Assembly (NCBI GenBank): GCA_950022655.1
Contig: OX465580.1
Coordinates: 127,814,099 to 127,878,098 of the forward strand
Source of the DNA: Alentia gelatinosa
Taxonomy: Eukaryota > Annelida > Polychaeta > Phyllodocida > Polynoidae
Reading direction: 5' to 3'
Length of the DNA stretch: 64,000 bases
Shown: positions 58,107-64,000 of the stretch, in pieces
Position numbering within the stretch: position 1 is the stretch's first letter
Layout: each line of letters opens with the position of its first letter
Translations under genes and position numbers: made by a program
Notes under the pieces: model-generated
Databases searched by the model: none
The model's input: only the letters and a program-made list of their open reading frames with translations
What the model was told of the DNA's origin: nothing

Positions 58107-59453
58107 CTAGGTAGAAAGGCTATTACTTCTTTGTTTTTTCTCTACTCTAGAGACACTTGGACTCCTGGATCTACGTCCAGGAGGGGAAGGCATAACTGCC
58201 GCTGTTATGTGCGCCACTCTGGGCGACTTTGGTATGTTGGGATTTCTAGGGGAAGGAGTTTGGGGGGGCCTCATTATCTCCTCCTCACTCTCTTCTCCCT
58301 TCTTATTCCCTTTTAGACTTTTTTCCTTATCCTTTTCTGCCTCTTTTGTTTCTTTTTCTACCTCTTTTGTTTCTTTTTCTACCTCTTTTGTTTCTTTCTG
58401 GTTATACCTTTTAACCTCTACTGATTTATCTTTTGTACTTTCACTTTCAACTTTTTCACCTTCCTCTTTTTTGCTTTTTGGATTAGTCTGTTTTTTTTTA
58501 CTCTCTTTAGTCTTGGTAAAGTTCTCTGGTTCTTTGGCTTTACTCAGAGGGGGATCTTCTTCCATTTCTTCTTCCTCTATTTCCCATCCTGCTCTTTCTT
58601 TACCCATTATCTTACTGGCGTAAGATGACTGAGTTTGGGGACATTCACCTCTTACGTGGCCAATGTTCCTACACTTCAGGCACATAGGTGGCCTACCTGG
58701 CATTGTCACTAAGCCAGTAAAACGTTGTCTTTTAAAAAAAGCATGGCCTATGTGAGGAACTAGGTCCTCATCTTCCACCTCAATCTTTACCCTTCTGACT
58801 CCGTTTTCTAGGCCTTCTGCAACAGACACCTCTGCCTGGACCTCTACTACCTTTACATTTCTTGACAGAATTTGTTCTATAGCACTGTCTGGCAAATACC
58901 TTGGTAGCCAATGAACTCTGACCCACCTGTAGGGTCTGATCCATCTGACTTCCCCACCTGGTCTTACTTCAGCAACCTTTTTGATAGGAAAGGTTCTTTC
59001 TCCAATTTCTAGGTGTTTCACCTCTAGAAACTCTTCCAGAACACTTTTGTTTTTGAATTGTATTTGCCAGGCATTCGCTTGTTTCACAAGGGCTTTTAAG
59101 GTTGACAGGGGAGTAATTGTTGCCAAGCAACTAACAATGTCCGCCCTACTCACATGGGCTGTACCAACACAAATCTCAGCTGTCAGATCTAGCAGCTCCA
59201 TACTCAGACTTTCTGAAGTGGCTGATTGTTTGGGGGGACCTCGACTGCCCTGGTTTCCTCTAGACGACTCTGCAGAGTGACTTGGTGTCTTCCACCGGTT
59301 GAACGTCCTGTCAGAAGTTGATGGCTGGGGATTTCGCATTGGCTTCCCTCCACGACCGACCATGGTGAAGTCCTCGTTGTCGCTGTCGCTGTCACTGTCG
59401 ATCTCCATCTGTCGCTGGGCTGGTGTAAGCGAGGGTAGAGAAAAGTGGGCCAT
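58107..59453 (-). CDS. LINE-A ORF1: CCHC nucleic-acid-binding protein, intact
   Basis: 448 residues from the ATG at 59453; the frame is open two codons further to a TTG. Order: Ser/Asp repeats (SDSDSDNEDF), a Ser/Pro-rich linker, a gag-like domain (WQIQFKNKSVLEEFL, RWVRVHWLPRYLP), a zinc knuckle CLKCRNIGHVRGEC (C258, C261, H266, C271), a Lys/Glu tail with three KETKE(V/A)E repeats (A1 and A2 have four), and an Arg/Ser-rich C-terminus. It should coat LINE-A RNA. Length differences between copies lie only in the two low-complexity tracts. Confidence 0.93.
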   Translation of the reverse strand: MAHFSLPSLTPAQRQMEIDSDSDSDNEDFTMVGRGGKPMRNPQPSTSDRTFNRWKTPSHSAESSRGNQGSRGPPKQSATSESLSMELLDLTAEICVGTAHVSRADIVSCLATITPLSTLKALVKQANAWQIQFKNKSVLEEFLEVKHLEIGERTFPIKKVAEVRPGGEVRWIRPYRWVRVHWLPRYLPDSAIEQILSRNVKVVEVQAEVSVAEGLENGVRRVKIEVEDEDLVPHIGHAFFKRQRFTGLVTMPGRPPMCLKCRNIGHVRGECPQTQSSYASKIMGKERAGWEIEEEEMEEDPPLSKAKEPENFTKTKESKKKQTNPKSKKEEGEKVESESTKDKSVEVKRYNQKETKEVEKETKEVEKETKEAEKDKEKSLKGNKKGEESEEEIMRPPQTPSPRNPNIPKSPRVAHITAAVMPSPPGRRSRSPSVSRVEKKQRSNSLST

Positions 59454-59613
59454 CGCCAAGGCGAAGTGACCCGACTTTAATCCTTCTTGGAAAGCGGTGA
59501 CGTCTGCTGGAACAATCTGAAAAGTAGCTTGAAGGCCACAGTTGACGAGCTCACGACAACCGTGTGTATAACCTCTACACTACTGAAAAAAGATGAGAGT
59601 TAGGATACTAAAC

Positions 59614-59645
59614 CGATCACAGTGTCCCCTGTGCCAGGTAAGTAT
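59614..59645 (-). pseudogene. U1: U1 snRNA, 5' part (nt 1-32), upstream of LINE-A3
   Basis: ATACTTACCTGGCACAGGGG onward to CTGTGATCG, then LINE-A. The normal unit spacer, PSE and MITE lie upstream, so transcription from this promoter would give a capped RNA with the 5' splice-site-pairing sequence fused to LINE-A. Confidence 0.95.
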
Positions 59646-59685
59646 GCTTAGACTTGGTACATTGGCAAATATCATATTTTCTCAC

Positions 59686-59704
59686 TGACCAAGAAGTTGG
59701 TGTC
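59686..59704 (-). promoter_or_regulatory. Candidate PSE of the U1 gene split by LINE-A3
   Basis: GACACCAACTTCTTGGTCA, unchanged, at -59 to -41 of the U1 5' fragment that leads into LINE-A3. Confidence 0.68.
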
Positions 59705-59992
59705 TAGACTGACCATGCCTTCTTCTGGCCTTGTTAATTTGCTGTTTTGATTGCTTTCTAAGCTGCCAGCACTGATCCATAATGTTATGTAACCATTTAT
59801 CATGGCATAATTTGTTCTATTAACACTATTCCACTGTAAAATTGGATCAAGAAATGGCATTTGTTAATTGTGTGGGCTAGAGCTATAGTGGTGTCACCTA
59901 GTGTCGCTTTTCTGCATTACACCAGTAAGTCCTAGTGTTAGTGAGAGGCGACAGGGGGAGCCAGTGTTCCATATATACACAATATGTTCTAC

Positions 59993-60389
59993 CAGAGGAG
60001 GTGTGAAGCGCAGCGCCCCCTATCGTTTTGGCATGGTCTCAAATGACAGTTGAATGGAGATTCCTATACTAAAATAGGCTAACTAGTAACAGCTACTACA
60101 TACAAACTGTTAGAGCTCTATCAAAAATCTCTTCAGATATTGATAGAGTGATATCTAATGTACTCCAAACCGCAATAGAGCTCAATAGAGCTCCACGTTT
60201 TATGGCTGTTTGGTATTGTTGAATACAGCCTTATTTCTCATAGGCTATGGCTTACAAGCCTCACACAGTCCATTGTCAAGAGCTCCTTCCCCTCTGCTTG
60301 CAGGTTTGAAAGTGGCGCCTTGAACCCTGCCGTGATGGCATATATGAGTTGGGTCCCTATAGGGGGCGCTGCGCTTCACACCTCCTCTG
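59993..60389. mobile_element. 397-bp MITE, last filled copy
   Basis: Same terminal repeats and flanking ATGTTCTAC duplication as the first copy, in the spacer upstream of the split U1. Confidence 0.88.
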
Positions 60390-60891
60390 ATGTTCTACTA
60401 GCACTTTTGGTGCCAGGACTAGCATGACAGTCATAGGGAAATACAGAGGGTTGGTCTTTCATGAGATATGCCATGAAATATGCCAAATATGCCATATTTC
60501 CAGAAAGGTATATCACAGACGTATATATGAAAAGAGAAAAAAAGAAGCTTGAATTATGTTTATATAGATGTATTCTGAATTTATGTGCTTACACAAACTG
60601 CATACTTCATAGAAATAAATGCTTATAAAAAAAGATCACATAACATATCACATGTATGAACAAGTTATGATAACCATACTGCAAAGCCCTGTCCTCTAGC
60701 CCAATACATTGAAACTGCTACCTGGACCTACACAAATGAGTCGTCGCAGACATCCAGTGTGACAGGGTTCAGCTACCTATGTTTTCTCAATTACTTTTAA
60801 AAACTGAACTATAACATATTGAATGTCTCAGTGTGGTTAAGCAGGCACCTGACAGTGGGAGGGAATAGTAATGTAATTTTGGATTTAAAGT

Positions 60892-61055
60892 CAGGGGATA
60901 GCGCGGACGCAGTCCCCCTCTAACAAAAATTGCGCACCCGAGTCATCCACATTTGGGATGATCGCAAGGGTCAACCCAACCGTAGTGCAATGGAGGGGCC
61001 TCGCCCTGGGGGAACTGCCGTCACGATCACAGTGTCCCCTGTGCCAGGTAAGTAT
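60892..61055 (-). ncRNA. U1: U1 snRNA, last unit at array edge
   Basis: Complete 164-nt gene identical to unit 1, with PSE at 61096-61114. Its upstream spacer keeps array identity only to about 61404 and lacks the MITE, after which it diverges (tacctctggtgccagg against tagcacttttggtgccagg in other units). Confidence 0.97.
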
Positions 61056-61095
61056 GCTTAGACTTGGTACATTGGCAAATATCATATTTTCTCAC

Positions 61096-61114
61096 TGACC
61101 AAGAAGTTGGTGTC
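61096..61114 (-). promoter_or_regulatory. Candidate PSE of the edge U1
   Basis: GACACCAACTTCTTGGTCA at -59 to -41, intact although the array ends about 290 bp upstream. Confidence 0.7.
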
Positions 61115-61597
61115 TAGACTGACCATGCCTTCTTCTGGCCTTGTTAATTTGCTGTTTTGATTGCTTTCTAAGCTGCCAGCACTGATCCATAATGTTATGT
61201 AACCATTTATCATGGCATAATTTGTTCTATTAACACTATTCCACTGTAAAATTGGATCAAGAAATGGCATTTGTTAATTGTGTGGGCTAGAGCTATAGTG
61301 GTGTCACCTAGTGTCGCTTTTCTGCATTACACCAGTAAGTCCTAGTGTTAGTGAGAGGCGACAGGGGGAGCCAGCGTTCCATATATACACAATATGTTCT
61401 ACCAGTACCTCTGGTGCCAGGACTCACATGCCAGTCAAAAGGAAATAGATCACTGAAACTGCAAGTTACAATCTATTCCCAATTAATATGGGAACTGTTA
61501 TGTACACTAGTATGTTGCTCACTATTGTATTCAGGCATGCTATATAGATATCACAGGTGTCCAGGCTAGGTCTTACAGTCTGAATGAAATTGCTTTA

Positions 61598-61771
61598 CAG
61601 TAAAACCCTGCTTCTGGGACACATTTGTTAAGAGGCAACCCGCTAAAGGGGACAGTTTGCTCGGAACAGAATTTCTGGTTTAATTTATTCTAACCCCGCT
61701 TAAGGGGACACTCCACTAAAGAGGGCACTTTGCTCGGAACGGAGGTTATCCCTGTAAGTGGGGTTTTACCG
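61598..61771. mobile_element. Small inverted-repeat element
   Basis: It starts cagtaaaaccc and ends ggggttttaccg, imperfect inverted ends. Between them are two related segments containing aaggggaca and tttgctcggaac. This looks like a MITE-type element. I see no target duplication. The stretches 61405-61597 and 61772-61999 show nothing else. Confidence 0.5.
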
Positions 61772-61999
61772 TTTTTTACCACAGGGTCCTAATTCCAACG
61801 ACTATCCAATCAGCGACGACCTCTGCCAGACTGGAACAGACCCTTGTCAGACTGCTCTGGATAGCTCCAATAGGTCTGTGGAAGAGATTTATATTCTCTT
61901 TTGCGTCCTAAAAACCGGAGGATTTACCAATCAAACCCTTAGTGTGCGCTGTCAGATGAATAAGATCATTGAATCCTGATTCACACTCTGTGCTCTACT

Positions 62000-62065
62000 A
62001 AAGGTCTGTGATTGCTCTTGAATAGCATATATAAATATGCTATTCAAGAGCAATCACAGACCTTT
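62000..62065. repeat. Perfect hairpin, 31-bp arms with 4-nt loop
   Basis: The left arm 62000-62030 (begins aaaggtctgtgattgctc) and right arm 62035-62065 are exact complements; the loop is ataa. It has no coding context. Confidence 0.95.
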
Positions 62066-62180
62066 GAAAAAAGTATGATTCTTTGTCCAAACTCTTTCTT
62101 TATGAGCTATTACAGAGACCCAAAACAATACATTTGGTAAACTGCGACTTTCTGCATCTTACAGACAAATGTTGGTAGTT

Positions 62181-62548
62181 TGATGATTTCTTAATTCCAT
62201 TGGTTTTGCAAATAACTCTAGATAATACAAGTTTCATATATCAGCATATAGAAAATGTAAAAAAAAAAAGGCATGTCACCATGCTAACTTCTATGGGAAG
62301 GCCATCTAAAAATGTAAGTGTTTAACTATTGGTGTCTATGGGAAACTCCAATATTTTGACTTTATTGCAAAATGACAGTGATATTCTATTGCTATCTTCA
62401 AATAATTCTTGATTATGATAGTTCGGAACATGTACAAATGAGAAATGCTAAACAAAATACCATGTCACCATGCTAATTTCTTTGGGAAGCCATCTGAAGA
62501 AGGTAATTACTTATCTATTGGTGTCTATGGGAAACTGCTATATTTTCA
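62181..62548 (+). repeat. Two diverged tandem copies of about 187 bp
   Basis: The block catgtcaccatgctaa ... ggtgtctatgggaaact occurs at 62271-62346 and 62461-62536 in the same orientation. Upstream parts of each copy are more diverged. No coding potential is visible. Confidence 0.75.
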
Positions 62549-62637
62549 TGAAACCAGATGGCAGCACCAGTGTTACACAGGGGGAAGTGCGATACCTACT
62601 CGCATTTGTCTTTAATTCACACATACCCACTCATACT

Positions 62638-62945
62638 ATCGTAAAACTGGATGAGGTTTAATCTTGGCCACCGTATTCCATGACTGGAGTTTGGCAAAGT
62701 GACTACATGAGGCGAAGCCGAGTGAAGTCCGGAGCCAAAACTTCAGGAGTGGAATGCGGTGACCAAGATTAAAACGAATCAGGTTTTGATTTTATCCTAC
62801 CCTATCTCCTCGATTTTGGAATATTACGTGATAACAATGCTGTATGCCACTAGTGGCATATAAAACTCCGTATGCCAGTCAGCGTGGCATACGGAAACCC
62901 AATGTTAAGCCTATGGGATTTTATATTAGGGGTAGGATAAAGACG
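62638..62945. repeat. Dispersed repeat, copy 2, with internal foldback
   Basis: Similar to 180-400. Unlike that copy it keeps a second arm: ttggccaccgtattcca (near 62665) is matched in inverse by tggaatgcggtgaccaa (near 62750). The end segment caatgttaagcctatgg also links it to 2395-2525. Confidence 0.7.
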
Positions 62946-63108
62946 TGTCTTTTTAGGACCTGGTTATACAACCAGCATTTCCCTTTACACTTTCTTTTGT
63001 AGTAGCATTGCTTCCCTGATGAATGTCATTAGCTTTGAATTATTTAAGTCGATCCCAGTTCTATGTGAAGGGGCTATTCCGTCAGCTAAGCGTCCTGCAG
63101 GCGCGTAT

Positions 63109-63379
63109 GGCCTGGTGTCCACCTACTACGATAGAAATTTAGACCTACCGATATGGCACCGATACAAAAAGCAAATATCGGAGACATATCGGGAAGTTGC
63201 AAAATCGTAGACATATGTCTAGACATGGCAATCTACCACGCATTGTATGGGTTTTTTATCAGTGTCTAATCGCAGAAACGTGGTCAACTGCCCCGATATG
63301 AGGTGAGCTTCCGACGCGATTTTGACTTTTTATCGGGAGGAGCATCGTAGACCATATCGTAGTAGGTGGACGCCGGGCC
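63109..63379. mobile_element. 271-bp MITE-like element with 24-bp terminal inverted repeats
   Basis: The left end 63109-63132 (ggcctggtgtccacctac) and right end 63356-63379 are complementary apart from two mismatches. The interior contains several atcgg/ccgat motifs and no frame. Flanks (gtat and taag) show no clear target duplication. 63380-64000 holds nothing I recognise. Confidence 0.75.
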
Positions 63380-64000
63380 TAAGTAGCCCTCCCGCTGGTA
63401 GTTCTCGCCAGCGACCGGTCGGCTAGAAATATGTAAGTTTTATTCTCCGAGGTCTTTAACACAATATTTTTGCAATCGTAACGCCGATTGCCCGATTCTA
63501 CCTTTGCCGGACGCTGAGAATCTACATCACTCGGGTCGATGTACGCAATTCACCAACCCGATTTCATTACCTTTCCTGACGCGTTGGCCATTACTACTAC
63601 CATGTCAGATATGGCCGACTCTCCCCGACCTTAGGATATCAATGTACGCGCTTTCATTGACTGTTCCCAATCATGAGTAGGCCGCTTATATAGCTTTGAA
63701 TCCCATTCTATACCCAAGTATCTTTTACCGATTTAGTAGAGACAGAGGCAATATTAGATTTGAAAACTGTTTCTTTTATATTTCAAATAGAACAGATGTT
63801 ATTAACCCTTTAAGGACGGCCACCTGTGGGAGAGCTGTCACCATAAGGACGGGTGCTAGTGATAGTGCATATCTCTAGAGGACGAGCACATTTTAGATAA
63901 AGTCATAATTAAATGTTCTATCATGTGATATTATTGGTAATGAATGATATTTCACTTATCTGAGCCTACTAATATTGATTTTGATGTTATCGCTAGATTT

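Larger units (their letters stand above)
54191..59613 (-). mobile_element. LINE-A copy A3, full-length with intact ORFs, in U1
   Basis: 5.4 kb on the minus strand in sense with its host U1. PolyA of 30 nt (54191-54220 as T), 3'UTR, ORF2, 7-nt gap, ORF1, 5'UTR of about 160 nt, then U1 nt 1-32 directly joined to GGTTTAG. The adjoining U1 segment has the array sequence, not the variant seen in A1 and A2, so A3 landed in this array. It is the only LINE-A copy with both frames complete and all catalytic motifs. Whether it can move is untested. Confidence 0.95.

Overview
The window is animal nuclear DNA, not bacterial. It holds tandem arrays of two RNA polymerase II spliceosomal RNA genes, U2 and then U1, all on the minus strand. 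Several long site-specific LINE retrotransposons sit inside these genes. The U1A-binding loop, the U2 branch-point recognition sequence, promoters with no TATA box and LINEs with polyA tails all fit a metazoan. I cannot name the species; an aquatic invertebrate is a guess.

Layout. 1-3634: non-coding repeat-rich DNA with a GGAC microsatellite (862-1880, pure core 1233-1706) and a decayed foldback element (about 2550-3634). 3635-8648: LINE-A copy A1, which has lost its 3' end. 8645-10779: U2 units of 1037 bp, comprising a U2 pseudogene, one complete U2 (9590-9777) and the 3' part of a third. 10780-16153: LINE-B, inserted in that third U2 with an 18-bp target duplication. 16172-21449: LINE-A copy A2, at the same U2 nick. 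21446-22862: the 5' part of the split U2 and a complete U2 (22441-22628). At 22862/22863 the U2 array passes directly into the U1 array: 22 complete 1410-bp units, a 23rd U1 gene split by LINE-A copy A3 (54191-59613), and a last U1 (60892-61055) at the array edge. 61405-64000: non-coding DNA with small inverted-repeat elements and a perfect 31-bp-arm hairpin.

How the parts relate. U1 and U2 share a 19-bp promoter block at exactly the same distance from the RNA start (-59 to -41), a good candidate PSE. Every LINE lies in the same orientation as its host snRNA gene, so snRNA promoters could read into it. LINE-A and LINE-B are two-ORF, APE-endonuclease elements of the L1/Tx1 type. A3 has intact ORF1 and ORF2. 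LINE-B has intact frames but YADN instead of YADD in the reverse transcriptase. A1 and A2 share a nonsense codon in ORF2.

The most interesting system is LINE-A. One copy sits in U1 and two in U2. The two U2 copies carry a U1-derived 5' head of about 28 nt joined to U2 through a 4-bp microhomology. This suggests that elements transcribed from a U1 promoter later landed in U2. A second discovery is a 397-bp MITE with a 9-bp target duplication inside every full U1 unit, whose empty site survives at the array's right edge.
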